11,261 nucleotides of DNA from Actinomycetes bacterium. GTDB lineage: Bacteria > Actinomycetota > Actinomycetes > Propionibacteriales > Propionibacteriaceae. A program made the position numbers and the translations under genes. How positions within the stretch are numbered: position 1 is the stretch's first letter; each line of letters starts with the position of its first letter. The notes under the pieces are model-generated. The model was not told where the DNA came from and ran no database searches. It saw only the letters and a list, made by a program, of their open reading frames with translations. Shown here piece by piece: positions 1 to 7,929 of the stretch. Where the stretch lies: contig JAEWIK010000021.1 of assembly GCA_023387135.1 (NCBI GenBank), forward strand, positions 1-11,261. The letters run 5' to 3'.

Positions 1-1348
1 GTTGTACTTCCGCAAGGTCTTCGCCATCGACTCCGCGCCGGCTCCGGCGCCCGCGCCGTCGGCGACCCCGACCGACGGCGCGACGCCGTCAGCCTCACCG
101 TCAGCGACCCCGTCCGAGACGGTGTCGGGGGCGCCGTCGGCGACTCCCACGGCGACCAACTCCCGTCCGCTGCCGCAACTGCCGACGCCGGTGCCGAGCC
201 CGCGTCCCACGGTGCCCGCCAGCCCCGCGCCCACGCTCGACGAGCTGTTGAAGTTCACGCCGAGTGACAGGGACAACAGCGAGTTCCAGGCCTACCGGTG
301 CGGCGAGCCCTCGCCGACCCCCGACGTGGTCGACCAGCCGCTCATCACCTGCGACCAGCAGAACCAGTACAAGTACCTGCTGGGTCCCGCCCTCGTGCGC
401 GGCGACCAGGTCAGCCGGGCTTTCCCATCGGTCCCGCAGTCGTCGGTGTCGTGGGTCGTCGCGCTGGAGTTCAACACCCAGGGTGCCGCCGACTTCGAGA
501 AGGTGACGCAGCACCTGTCGACGCAGACCTCGCCGCAGGACCAGTTCGCCATCTCCCTGGACGGCCAGGTCATCTCCGCGCCGTCCGTCGAGAACCCGAT
601 CCCGGGCGGTAGGGCCGAGATCTCCGGCTCCTTCACCCAGGCCAGCGCCACGCAGTTGGCGAACGTGCTGTCCTACGGCGCGCTGCCGCTGTCGTTCACC
701 ATCGAGAGCGTCGACAACGTCTCCGCCAAGCTGGGCACCGAGCAGTTGCAGGCGGGCCTGGTGGCCGGCCTGATCGGCCTCGGGCTGGTGCTCATCTACA
801 GCGTGATCTACTACCGCGGCCTGGCCATCGTCGTTGTCGCGTCGCTCGTGATCGCCGGCGCCATCACGTGGGTGCTGCTGGTGCTCCTCGGCCAGGGCAT
901 GGGCTACGCTCTCAACCTGCCGGGCATCGCCGGCGCGATCGTCGCCATCGGCGTCACTGCCGACTCGTTCATCATCTTCTTCGAACGAATACGTGACGAG
1001 GTGCGCGAGGGCCGAAGCCTGAAGACGGCCATCGAGACCGGCTGGGTCCGCTCCCGCAAGACGATCCTGGTGGCCGACTCCGTGTCGCTGCTGAGCGCCG
1101 TCGTCCTGTTCGTCATCGCCGTCGGCGCCGTCAAGGGCTTCGCCTTCACCCTCGGTCTCACCACGCTCATCGACCTGATGATCGTCTTCTGGTTCACCAA
1201 GCCGATGGTGACGCTGCTCGGCCGCACGAAGTTCTACGGCGGCGGGCACAGGTTCTCGGGCTTCGAGCCCGATCACCTCGGCACCACCCACCCGCCGTTG
1301 CACGACGGCAGGAATCGCAGACCCGTCACAGTAGGAGGGGAGGCCTGA
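1..1348 (+). CDS. secD: Protein translocase subunit SecD (5'-truncated by window edge)
   Basis: SecD works with SecF at the SecYEG translocon, using the proton gradient to pull secreted proteins across the membrane. Only the last 448 codons are present (reading phase starts at base 2). TM1 and the head of the P1 domain lie upstream, so the TTG at base 2 is not a start. Counting from that codon, residues 11-78 are a Pro/Ser/Thr/Ala linker like that of mycobacterial SecD. Residues 100 and 117 are cysteines of the external domain, positioned as in Mycobacterium and possibly a disulfide. GGRAEISGSFT lies at 202-212. Membrane segments follow at about 250-270, 273-297, 303-328, 355-377 and 380-405. 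D321 in GVTADSFIIFFERI matches the proton-relay aspartate (E. coli D519). The stop overlaps the secF start in TGATG, so translation is probably coupled. Identification is secure; the missing 5' part cannot be judged. Confidence 0.95.
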   Translation, partial: LYFRKVFAIDSAPAPAPAPSATPTDGATPSASPSATPSETVSGAPSATPTATNSRPLPQLPTPVPSPRPTVPASPAPTLDELLKFTPSDRDNSEFQAYRCGEPSPTPDVVDQPLITCDQQNQYKYLLGPALVRGDQVSRAFPSVPQSSVSWVVALEFNTQGAADFEKVTQHLSTQTSPQDQFAISLDGQVISAPSVENPIPGGRAEISGSFTQASATQLANVLSYGALPLSFTIESVDNVSAKLGTEQLQAGLVAGLIGLGLVLIYSVIYYRGLAIVVVASLVIAGAITWVLLVLLGQGMGYALNLPGIAGAIVAIGVTADSFIIFFERIRDEVREGRSLKTAIETGWVRSRKTILVADSVSLLSAVVLFVIAVGAVKGFAFTLGLTTLIDLMIVFWFTKPMVTLLGRTKFYGGGHRFSGFEPDHLGTTHPPLHDGRNRRPVTVGGEA

Positions 1349-2502
1349 TGGCTCGCACAGGTTTCGCTCACCGGCTCTACACCGGTGAGATCTCCTACGA
1401 CTTCGTCGGCAAGCGCAAGATCTGGTACCTGATCTCGGGCACCCTGATCCTCATCTCGATCCTCGCGATCGGCGTCCGCGGCCTCAACTTCGGCATCGAG
1501 TTCCGCGGCGGCGCCGACTTCCAGGCGCCGACCGTCGTCACCACCGAGACTGTGACGAGGACCACCGACGCCGTCCAGGCCCTCAACCTGCCGGACAATG
1601 ACGATCTCACCGTCACGACCATCGGCGGCGGCACAGTCAGGGTGCAGACCCGTCCGCTCAGCACCGCCGAGGTCGCGCAGGTCAAGGAGGCGATCGCCGA
1701 GGTCTCCGACACCAGCGTCGAGAATGTCGCGTACAGCCTGATCGGTGCCTCGTGGGGGCAACAGATCACCCAGCAGGCGCTGATAGCGCTGGTGGTGTTC
1801 CTGGCCCTGGTGATGCTGTTGATCTGGGGCTACTTCCGCGACTTCAAGATGTCCGTCTCCGCGATCATCGCGCTGATGCACGACTTGATCATCACCGTCG
1901 GCGTCTATGCCCTGGTCGGGTTCTCGATCACTCCGGCGACGATGATCGGCGTCCTGACCATCCTCGGCTACTCGCTGTACGACACGGTGGTCGTGTTCGA
2001 CAAGATCCGCGAGAACGTCGCCGACCTCGAGAACAGCCGGTCGACCTACTCCGAACTGGCGAACCTTGCCACCAACCAGGTGCTCATCAGGTCGCTGAAC
2101 ACCACTGTCATCGGCGTCCTGCCGGTGGCGGCGCTGCTCGCCACCGGAGCCTTCGTGCTGGGCACCGGTCCGCTCAAGGACCTCGGCCTCGCCCTGTTCG
2201 TCGGTATGGTCGCCGGCGCGTACTCCTCGATCTTCATCGCCAGCCCCATCCTCGCCGAGATGCGCGAGGCTGAGCCGGAGATGAAGGAGCACAGGGAGCG
2301 CCTCGCCCGCCGTGCCGCCCGCGCCGCCAAGCGCGGGCCGGTGGAGGCGGCGACCGAGCCTCGGACCACCAGCGTGACTGTCGCCCTCGACGACGCCGCG
2401 CCCGTGGAGGACGTGAGCACCCTCGGGCTGGTGCCCGCCGACGTGGTGAAGGGCGAGCGCGCACAACCCGTCCGCCAGCCGCGCAGCGCACGAAGGAAGT
2501 AG
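1348..2502 (+). CDS. secF: Protein translocase subunit SecF
   Basis: SecF is the partner of SecD in the proton-driven SecDF complex of the cytoplasmic membrane. The 384-residue protein has TM1 at about 25-44, the family signature GLNFGIEFRGG at 46-56, a short external domain to about 135, then five membrane segments between about 141 and 302. The TM4 motif LGYSLYDTVVVFDKIREN (206-223) carries D212, and RSLNTT (248-253) carries the conserved arginine. Residues 305-384 form an Arg/Ala/Glu-rich cytoplasmic tail that is longer than in E. coli SecF, as is common in actinobacteria. The ATG is supported by a very strong Shine-Dalgarno, AGGAGG at 1333-1338, lying inside the end of secD. The start overlaps the secD stop by one base, and apt follows 8 bases after the stop. 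Confidence 0.97.
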   Translation: MARTGFAHRLYTGEISYDFVGKRKIWYLISGTLILISILAIGVRGLNFGIEFRGGADFQAPTVVTTETVTRTTDAVQALNLPDNDDLTVTTIGGGTVRVQTRPLSTAEVAQVKEAIAEVSDTSVENVAYSLIGASWGQQITQQALIALVVFLALVMLLIWGYFRDFKMSVSAIIALMHDLIITVGVYALVGFSITPATMIGVLTILGYSLYDTVVVFDKIRENVADLENSRSTYSELANLATNQVLIRSLNTTVIGVLPVAALLATGAFVLGTGPLKDLGLALFVGMVAGAYSSIFIASPILAEMREAEPEMKEHRERLARRAARAAKRGPVEAATEPRTTSVTVALDDAAPVEDVSTLGLVPADVVKGERAQPVRQPRSARRK

Positions 2503-2510
2503 GACTTCGG

Positions 2511-3044
2511 ATGAACGCGAATCAGGAACTCATCTCGAGCCTGATCAGGGACGTTCCCGACTTCCCCAAGCCCGGCGTCGGCTTCAAGGACATCACACCG
2601 TTGATCGCCAACGCCGCTGGGTACAGGGCAGCCATTGACGAGTTGGTGGCGAGCGCGCCGGCGGAGATCGACGTCGTGGTGGGGATGGAAGCCAGGGGCT
2701 TCATCTTCGCCGGACCCGTCGCGCTCCAGTTGGGGGCGGGCTTCGTTCCCGTCCGCAAGCCTGGGAAGCTGCCAGGTGACGTGTACACCCAGTCGTTCGC
2801 GCTGGAGTACGGGACGGAGACGCTCGCCGTCCACACCGATGCCGTGTTGCCGGGGGCGCGGGTGCTCGTGATCGACGACGTGCTGGCCACCGGCGGCACC
2901 GTCGGCGCGACAGCGAAGCTGATCGAGCGCCTCGGCGCGGATCTGGTCCATGTGTCGGTGCTGATGGAGTTGAGCTTCCTGGGCGGCCGGGACCACCTCG
3001 TCAGCCTCGGCATCGACGACACCTCGGCCGTCCTGACCATCTGA
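2511..3044 (+). CDS. apt: Adenine phosphoribosyltransferase
   Basis: This cytoplasmic purine-salvage enzyme converts adenine plus PRPP to AMP and pyrophosphate. At 177 residues it is normal for the family. The base-binding hood FPKPGVGFKDITPL is at 18-31, MEARGF at 59-64, the flexible catalytic loop with VRKPGKLPG at 81-89, and the PRPP-binding signature VLVIDDVLATGGT at 118-130, including the acidic pair D122-D123. The ATG has AAGGAAG 11 bases upstream (2493-2499), overlapping the secF stop region, and a weaker AGGA at 2501-2504. The stop TGA shares its A with the ATG of the downstream potassium channel. In many actinobacteria apt sits between secF and rel, linking purine salvage to the enzyme that makes ppGpp. 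Here one extra gene intervenes. Confidence 0.97.
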   Translation: MNANQELISSLIRDVPDFPKPGVGFKDITPLIANAAGYRAAIDELVASAPAEIDVVVGMEARGFIFAGPVALQLGAGFVPVRKPGKLPGDVYTQSFALEYGTETLAVHTDAVLPGARVLVIDDVLATGGTVGATAKLIERLGADLVHVSVLMELSFLGGRDHLVSLGIDDTSAVLTI

Positions 3045-4114
3045 TGGCCAAGCCCCGCCTGCGCTTCGCCGCCTCGGAGAAGATCCCGTGGGCGCCGGTG
3101 GCGCAGGTCCACCTGCCGGCGAAGGCCTCGACCGCCGCCGCCGCGCTGACCAAGCGGCTGCTGGTGGGGCTCGGCCTGCTCATGGTGATCGCGCTCGTGG
3201 TCTGGTTCGACAGGGCTTCCTACTCCGACAACGTGAACCACGACGGGGTGTCGTTCATCGACGCCCTCTACTACGCGACGGTCACCATGACGACGACTGG
3301 CTACGGCGACATCACTCCTGTCGCCGCCCATGCGCGGCTGATCAACACGATCATCGTGACGCCGATTCGTATTGCTTTCCTGGTGCTCCTGGTCGGCACC
3401 ACCGTGGAGGTGCTGGCCAATGAAGGGAGAAGGGCTCTGATGGACTCCCAGTGGCGCAAGACGCTGCGCAACCACACCGTCGTGATCGGGTACGGGACGA
3501 TGGGCGCGAGCGCCGTCGCCACGCTGCTGCGCAACGGCGTCGCCCCCGACCGGATCGTCGTCATCGACAACAACCCGCAGGCGGTCGCCGCCGCCAACAG
3601 GCACGGGCTGGCCGCGTTCGAGGGTGACGCGACCTCGCGCGAACTGCTTCACAGGGCAGAGCTGTCGAAGGCGCGCGAGGTGATCATCACCGTCAACCGC
3701 GACGACACCACGATCCTGACCACGCTCACGGTGAGGCAGCTCAACCGCACTGCTCACCTCGTCGCCGCCGTGCGGGACGGCGACAACGTCCCGCTCGTCA
3801 GGCAGTCGGGCGCCGACCAGGTCGTCACCTCCTCCGATGCCGTCGGACGGGTGGTGGGCCTGGCGTCCATGAGCCCGCACCTCGGCGTCGTCATCGACGA
3901 CCTGCTGTCGTCGGGCGTCGGCATGGAGGTCACCAAGCGTCTGGTGACCCGCGACGAGGACGGCAAGAGCGCGGCGGAGCTGCCCGGCGAACGCGTCCTC
4001 GCGGTGATCCGCAACAAGACCCTGCGGAGGTTCTACGACGCCTCGGCAGAGACCCTCCACACCGGCGACGAGATCGTCGTGGTGCGCAAGTCGAGCCAAC
4101 GAACCCAGGAGTGA
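3044..4114 (+). CDS. Two-TM potassium channel with RCK (TrkA-N/TrkA-C) domains
   Basis: This is a predicted membrane potassium channel gated by a cytoplasmic RCK ring, similar in layout to archaeal MthK. In the 356-residue product TM1 is at about 36-54. The pore signature TMTTTGYGD at 81-89 fits TxxTxGYGD. TM2 is at about 98-122. The RCK Rossmann fold begins with VVIGYGTMG (146-154; glycines 149, 151, 154) and has an acidic D175 at the end of its second strand (IVVIDNN), which suggests a nucleotide-type ligand. A TrkA-C-like domain occupies about 270-348. There is no Shine-Dalgarno before the start. The ATG overlaps the apt stop as TGATG, so it is probably translated by coupling. An internal ATG at codon 133 has its own strong ribosome-binding site. 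The ligand is not readable from sequence; NAD(H), ATP, c-di-AMP or divalent cations are all possible in this family. Confidence 0.9.
   Translation: MAKPRLRFAASEKIPWAPVAQVHLPAKASTAAAALTKRLLVGLGLLMVIALVVWFDRASYSDNVNHDGVSFIDALYYATVTMTTTGYGDITPVAAHARLINTIIVTPIRIAFLVLLVGTTVEVLANEGRRALMDSQWRKTLRNHTVVIGYGTMGASAVATLLRNGVAPDRIVVIDNNPQAVAAANRHGLAAFEGDATSRELLHRAELSKAREVIITVNRDDTTILTTLTVRQLNRTAHLVAAVRDGDNVPLVRQSGADQVVTSSDAVGRVVGLASMSPHLGVVIDDLLSSGVGMEVTKRLVTRDEDGKSAAELPGERVLAVIRNKTLRRFYDASAETLHTGDEIVVVRKSSQRTQE
3425..3442 (+). promoter_or_regulatory. Internal ribosome-binding site and ATG within the channel gene
   Basis: A purine run GGGAGAAGGG (3425-3434) lies five bases before an in-frame ATG (3440-3442, Met133). 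This Met falls between TM2 and the first RCK strand, so initiation here would give a soluble 224-residue RCK protein. In MthK, an internal start at the equivalent place is known to supply the extra RCK subunits of the gating ring. The main start of this gene has no such site. Seen: the sequence and spacing. Inferred: use in the cell. Confidence 0.5.
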
Positions 4115-4146
4115 CGCGCGCTGAGACCCGCTGCGTCGTCGTGGCT

Positions 4147-4176
4147 CGCCAGGCGGTCAGTGCGCCTACACTGGCG
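4147..4176. repeat. Perfect 6-bp inverted repeat around the rel -10 element
   Basis: CGCCAG (4147-4152) and CTGGCG (4171-4176) are exact inverted copies separated by 18 bases. The right arm overlaps the last bases of the putative -10 TACACT (4167-4172). The spacing, about 24 bases arm to arm, puts both arms on a similar DNA face, as in a dimeric repressor site. Such a short GC-rich repeat could also arise by chance in this DNA. Confidence 0.25.
4167..4172 (+). promoter_or_regulatory. Putative -10 element for rel
   Basis: TACACT fits the actinobacterial TANNNT -10 pattern and lies 30 bases before the rel start codon, giving a leader of roughly 20-25 bases that contains the GGAAGGA site (4191-4197). 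No convincing -35 is present 16-18 bases upstream. The 88-base gap between the channel and rel (4115-4202) is the largest in the left half, which supports a separate promoter here. I saw no terminator after the channel gene, so read-through from the secD operon is also likely. Confidence 0.45.
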
Positions 4177-4202
4177 GGCACCAGACGGCGGGAAGGAATC
4201 GC

Positions 4203-6509
4203 GTGACCGAGAGCGTCCACGGGCCCTACGGGGCTTCCGACGGGCTGCCCGGTGGACCCCAGTCGATCACCGTCCCCGGGGCCGCCGAAGCCCCGCGCAT
4301 GCGCATGCGGCAGATCCTGTCGCGTCTCGGAGCCCCGCGTAACCAGCAGACGCCCGTCCTCGACCCGCTGCTGCGGGTGGTCAGGGCCCACCATCCCAAG
4401 GCGGACATCGCGCTGATCGAGCGCGCCTACCGCACCGCCGAGCACTACCACACCGGCCAGCAGCGCAAGAGCGGGGACGCCTACATCACCCACCCGCTCG
4501 CCGTCGCGACGATCCTCGCCGAACTGGGGATGAACGAGCCGACGATCTGCGCGGCGCTGCTGCACGACACCGTCGAGGACACCTCGTACACGGTCGACCA
4601 GTTGACCATCGACTTCGGCCCCGAGATCGCCGCCATGGTGGACGGCGTCACCAAGCTCGACAAGATCCAGTACGGCGAGTCGGCGAAGGCCGAGACCATC
4701 CGCAAGATGGTGCTCGCGATGAGCAAGGACATCCGCGTCCTCGTCATCAAGCTGGCCGACAGGCTGCACAACATGCGCACGCTCGGTTACCTGCGGCAGG
4801 ACAAGCAGGCTGCCATCGCCCGCGAGACGCTGGAGATCTTCGCGCCGCTGGCCCACAGGCTGGGCATGAACGCCATCAAGTGGGAGCTCGAGGACCTGTC
4901 GTTCTCCACGCTGGAGCCGAAGATCTACGACGAGATCGTCAAGCTCGTCGCCGCCAGGGCGCCGCTGCGTGAGGAGTACCTCCGCATGGTGACCGAGCGC
5001 GTCCGGGCCGATCTCGCCGAGGCGGGCATCAAGGCCACCGTCTACGGCCGGCCCAAGCACTACTACTCGATCTACCAGAAGATGGTCGTGCGCGGGAAGG
5101 ACTTCGCCGACATCTACGACCTCGTCGGCCTGCGCATCCTTGTCGACACCCAGCGCGAGTGCTACGCGGCGCTCGGCGTCATGCACGCCCGCTGGAGCCC
5201 GCTGCCGGGGCGGTTCAAGGACTACATCGCGATGCCGAAGTTCAACCTGTACCAGTCGTTGCACACGACGGTGCTGGGGCCGGGCGGCAAGCCGGTGGAG
5301 TTCCAGATCCGCACCCACGACATGCACAGGCAGGCCGAGTACGGCGTCGCCGCCCACTGGAAGTACAAGGAGGGCAAGGTCTCCGGCACCGAGCTCGACT
5401 GGGTGCAGCAGATCAGCCAGTGGCAGCGTGAGACCGAGGACCCGGCCGAGTTCCTCGACACCCTGCGCTACGAGATCGCCACCGACGAGGTCTTCGTGTT
5501 CACGCCCAAGGGCGACGTGATGCACCTGCCGAAGGGCGCCACCCCCATCGACTTCGCTTACGCCGTGCACACCGAGGTCGGTCACCGCTGCATCGGCGCG
5601 AGGGTCAACGGACGGCTCGTCCCGCTGGAGTCGGAGCTGCAGAGCGGCGACGTCGTCGAGGTGCTCACGTCCAAGGCCGCCAACGCCGGGCCGAGCCGTG
5701 ACTGGCTGAGCTTCGTCAAGAGCCCGCGGGCGCGCGGCAAGATCCGCCAGTACTTCATGCGCGAGCGCCGCGAGGAGTCGATCGAGGCTGGCAAGGACCT
5801 GCTCACCAAGCAGGTGCGTCGCGCCGGGCTGCCGCTGCAGCGCATGCTGACAGTCGAGCACGTCACCTCGCTGGCGGAGCACTTCAGGGTGCCGGACGTC
5901 AGCGCGCTCTACGCGGCGATCGGCGAGGGCACCATCAGCGCGCAGTCTGTCGTGCAGCGGCTGATCGCCACCGAGGGCGGGCGCGGCGAGGTCGCCGAAC
6001 TCTCCACCGAGGACACCTCGATCGTCGACACCAGGCGGCGGAGTTCGCGGCACAGCGGCAGCGAGGCAGGCGTCGTGGTCCAGGGCGACCCGACCGTCTG
6101 GGTGAAGCTGGCCAAGTGCTGCATGCCGGTGCCCGGCGACGAGATCATCGGCTTCATCACGCGCGAGAACGGGGTGTCGGTGCACCGTGCCGACTGCACG
6201 AACGCGGCCGACCTGAAGACGAAGCCCGAGCGCCTCGTCGAGGTGGACTGGGCGCCGACCGCCGACTCGTCCTTCCTGGTGGCCCTGCACGTCGAGGGCC
6301 TCGACCGGACCGGCGTCCTGTCGGAAGTAACCAGGGTGATCAGTGAGCACCACATCTCGCTGCTGAGCGCCAACATGACGACCGCGAAGGACAGGACCTT
6401 CAGGTTCCGGTTGACCTTCGAGACGACCGACCCCAAACACCTCGACCACCTGATCGCTGCGATCCGCAAGGTGGCCGGCGTGTACGACGTCTACCGGCTG
6501 AAGAACTGA
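4203..6509 (+). CDS. rel: Bifunctional (p)ppGpp synthetase/hydrolase (RelA/SpoT homologue, Rel)
   Basis: Rel makes pppGpp/ppGpp from ATP and GTP/GDP on stalled ribosomes and also hydrolyses it, controlling the stringent response. The 768-residue protein has every domain of a long RSH. In the hydrolase domain, THPLA is at 96-100, HDTVEDT at 121-127 and [12 protein letters not shown] at 183-194. In the synthetase domain the G-loop starts [14 protein letters not shown] (281-294), followed by DLVGLRI (306-312), YQSLHTT (350-356) and VEFQIRT (365-371). The TGS domain spans about 427-488, the CC/zinc-finger region has C639, C640, H661 and C665, and the ACT domain spans about 690-766. RFKD at 337-340 is the RXKD form found in bifunctional enzymes, and the hydrolase residues are intact, so both activities are expected. 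GTG is chosen because GGAAGGA (4191-4197) lies five bases upstream. The first 50 residues are low-complexity and variable in the family. Confidence 0.98.
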   Translation: MTESVHGPYGASDGLPGGPQSITVPGAAEAPRMRMRQILSRLGAPRNQQTPVLDPLLRVVRAHHPKADIALIERAYRTAEHYHTGQQRKSGDAYITHPLAVATILAELGMNEPTICAALLHDTVEDTSYTVDQLTIDFGPEIAAMVDGVTKLDKIQYGESAKAETIRKMVLAMSKDIRVLVIKLADRLHNMRTLGYLRQDKQAAIARETLEIFAPLAHRLGMNAIKWELEDLSFSTLEPKIYDEIVKLVAARAPLREEYLRMVTERVRADLAEAGIKATVYGRPKHYYSIYQKMVVRGKDFADIYDLVGLRILVDTQRECYAALGVMHARWSPLPGRFKDYIAMPKFNLYQSLHTTVLGPGGKPVEFQIRTHDMHRQAEYGVAAHWKYKEGKVSGTELDWVQQISQWQRETEDPAEFLDTLRYEIATDEVFVFTPKGDVMHLPKGATPIDFAYAVHTEVGHRCIGARVNGRLVPLESELQSGDVVEVLTSKAANAGPSRDWLSFVKSPRARGKIRQYFMRERREESIEAGKDLLTKQVRRAGLPLQRMLTVEHVTSLAEHFRVPDVSALYAAIGEGTISAQSVVQRLIATEGGRGEVAELSTEDTSIVDTRRRSSRHSGSEAGVVVQGDPTVWVKLAKCCMPVPGDEIIGFITRENGVSVHRADCTNAADLKTKPERLVEVDWAPTADSSFLVALHVEGLDRTGVLSEVTRVISEHHISLLSANMTTAKDRTFRFRLTFETTDPKHLDHLIAAIRKVAGVYDVYRLKN

Positions 6510-6529
6510 CCGGCCCCAGGTCGGGCCGG
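6510..6529 (+). terminator. GC hairpin terminator after rel
   Basis: CCGGCCC (6510-6516) pairs perfectly with GGGCCGG (6523-6529) around a six-base loop, starting one base after the rel stop. There is no T-run, as is usual for terminators in high-GC actinobacteria. It lies in the 52-base gap between convergent genes, and the same arm sequence recurs after aspS. Confidence 0.6.
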
Positions 6530-6538
6530 ACAGTCACT

Positions 6539-6554
6539 CGGTCGGGTGAGACCG
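6539..6554 (-). terminator. Second hairpin in the convergent gap, serving the DUF349 gene
   Basis: CGGTC (6539-6543) pairs with GACCG (6550-6554) around a six-base loop, eight bases beyond the stop of the minus-strand gene. Minus-strand transcripts would meet this hairpin first and then the stronger one at 6510-6529. The CCGGCCC at 6552-6558 repeats the rel hairpin arm and could pair with 6523-6529 instead. It is weak alone; the whole gap is best read as a bidirectional terminator. Confidence 0.4.
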
Positions 6555-6561
6555 GCCCGGG

Positions 6562-7803
6562 TCAGCGGAAGTCGGCCAGCGTCTGGCGTGCCTGGTCGAG
6601 CCAGGCCTGGTAGGTGGTGATCGAGTCCCGCGCCTTCGCGGCGGCCTGCTCGTCGCCCCTGGCCTCGGCCTTGGCGACCTTCTGGGTCAGCTTGCCGATC
6701 TCCGCGTCCAGCATCGCCACGGTGTCCTCGGCGCGGGCGCGCGCCTCGGGGTCGGTGCGCCGCCACTCCTCCTCCTCGGCGTTGCGGACCGCCGATTCGA
6801 GCGCCTTCACCCGGGAGTCGAGGGTGCGGACCTGCTCGCGGGGCACCTTGCCGATGGCGTTGAACTTCTCGAGGAAGCCGCGGAAGGCCGCCTTGGCCTC
6901 GGCCAGGTCGCTCACCGGGAGGATCGTCGACTCGGCCTCGCCCAGGAGCGCCTCCTTGGCCTCGAGGTTGGCCTTGAACTCGGCGTCCTGCTCGGTGAGG
7001 ATGCTCTGCCTGGCGTTGAAGAAGCCGTCCTGGATCTCGCGGAACTCGGCCCACAGGGCGTCGTCGACCTCGCGGGGCGCGGGGCCGGCGGCCTTCCAGC
7101 GGGCCATCAGGTCGCGGAAACCGCCCGTCGCGGGGCCCCAGTCGGTGGACGAGGCGAGGTCGCGAGCCTCGGCGATGATGCCCTCCTTGATGCGGCGGGC
7201 CTCGTCGCGGCGGGCAGCCTGCTCGGCGAACTGGGTCTTGCGGCGCCGGGTGTAGGTCGTCCGGGCGGCCGAGAACCTGTGCCACAGCGCGTCGTCCGAG
7301 GCCCTGTCGAGCCGGGGGAGGGCCTTCCACTCGTCGAGCAGGGAGCGGAACCTGTTGACCCCGCCGCGCCAGTCGGTGCCCTCGGCGAGCGCCTCGGCCT
7401 CGGCGACCATCTGTTCCTTGGCGGCGCGGGCCGCCTCCTGCGCCTTCGCGCGTTCCGCCTTGCGGAGTTCCGCCTGCTCGTTGAGCACCGGCGACAGTTC
7501 GTCGAGCCTGGCGATCAGGGCGTCGAGGTCTCCCACCGCGTTCGCACCCGTGACGGCGGTCCTCACAGCCTTGACGCTGTTGCGTGCCTCTTCGGGTGAC
7601 AGTGCCCCCGACTTCACGCGCGTCTCGAGCAGCTTGACCTCGACTTCCAGCGCCTCGTAGCGCCGGACGTAGAAGGCCAGCGCCTCGGCTGGGTCGACAT
7701 CGGGAATCTGACCGACGCTCCGCTCGCCCTCACCCGTGCGCACGTACACAGTGCCGTCGGGATCGACGCGGCCGAAGTCTGCCGGACCTGCGGTGGAGTT
7801 CAT
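6562..7803 (-). CDS. DUF349 repeat protein, coiled-coil, unknown function
   Basis: This is a soluble, highly charged 413-residue protein, probably cytoplasmic: it has no signal peptide or membrane segment. Three copies of the DUF349 repeat can be seen, each an aromatic-rich helical unit. The first is at about 143-205 (TDWRGGVNRF, then DEWKALPRLD and DDALWHRF). The second is at about 220-275 (TDWGPATGGF, ARWKAAGPAP, DDALWAEF). The third, more diverged, is at about 298-350 (FRGFLEKFNAIGKVPRE). Helices at 40-140 and 355-412 are rich in Ala/Glu/Arg/Lys and probably form coiled coils. DUF349 proteins are common in actinobacteria near rel and hisS, but I know of no established function. ATG at 7803 is the likely start because the family-like sequence begins there, although no Shine-Dalgarno precedes it. 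It converges on rel and diverges from hisS. Confidence 0.93.
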   Translation of the reverse strand: MNSTAGPADFGRVDPDGTVYVRTGEGERSVGQIPDVDPAEALAFYVRRYEALEVEVKLLETRVKSGALSPEEARNSVKAVRTAVTGANAVGDLDALIARLDELSPVLNEQAELRKAERAKAQEAARAAKEQMVAEAEALAEGTDWRGGVNRFRSLLDEWKALPRLDRASDDALWHRFSAARTTYTRRRKTQFAEQAARRDEARRIKEGIIAEARDLASSTDWGPATGGFRDLMARWKAAGPAPREVDDALWAEFREIQDGFFNARQSILTEQDAEFKANLEAKEALLGEAESTILPVSDLAEAKAAFRGFLEKFNAIGKVPREQVRTLDSRVKALESAVRNAEEEEWRRTDPEARARAEDTVAMLDAEIGKLTQKVAKAEARGDEQAAAKARDSITTYQAWLDQARQTLADFR

Positions 7804-7816
7804 GGGGGCTATCTTG
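7804..7816 (-). promoter_or_regulatory. Putative -10 giving a leaderless DUF349 mRNA
   Basis: On the minus strand CAAGAT (complement of 7811-7816) is one mismatch from TANNNT and ends seven bases before the ATG, so transcription could begin at the start codon itself. The 20 bases before the ATG contain no AGGAG-like sequence, which agrees with leaderless translation. No clear -35 was found. Confidence 0.35.
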
Positions 7817-7929
7817 CCCGATCTGAGCGCCCCGTGCGACGGAGCCGCCGCCACGGTGCGCAATCGGCCGCGAAACGCCGGTGCGGGCGGACCGTGCGGG
7901 CAGTCCGCGCCGCCCACCCGCATAGTGCC

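Noticed and set aside
2..4. TTG as a real secD start
   Set aside because: SecD needs an upstream TM1 and the first part of the P1 domain; the gene plainly enters from outside the window.
61..240. Repetitive Pro/Ser/Thr coding stretch as a possible tandem repeat or recombination site
   Set aside because: It is the known variable linker of actinobacterial SecD, with imperfect PSATP-like units and no precise DNA repeat.
4115..4202. Small gene between the channel and rel
   Set aside because: Only 88 bases, with a promoter-like -10 and a ribosome-binding site but no open frame with its own start signal.
3930..6449. 839-codon open frame on the minus strand opposite rel
   Set aside because: Antisense shadow of rel in GC-rich DNA: the translation is a His/Asp/Arg/Val-rich string without any recognisable domain, while the plus strand encodes a complete Rel.
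7804..7923. 40-codon upstream extension of the DUF349 protein
   Set aside because: Pro/Arg/Ala-rich with no family resemblance and overlapping the hisS control region; the shorter product begins where a typical globular sequence starts.
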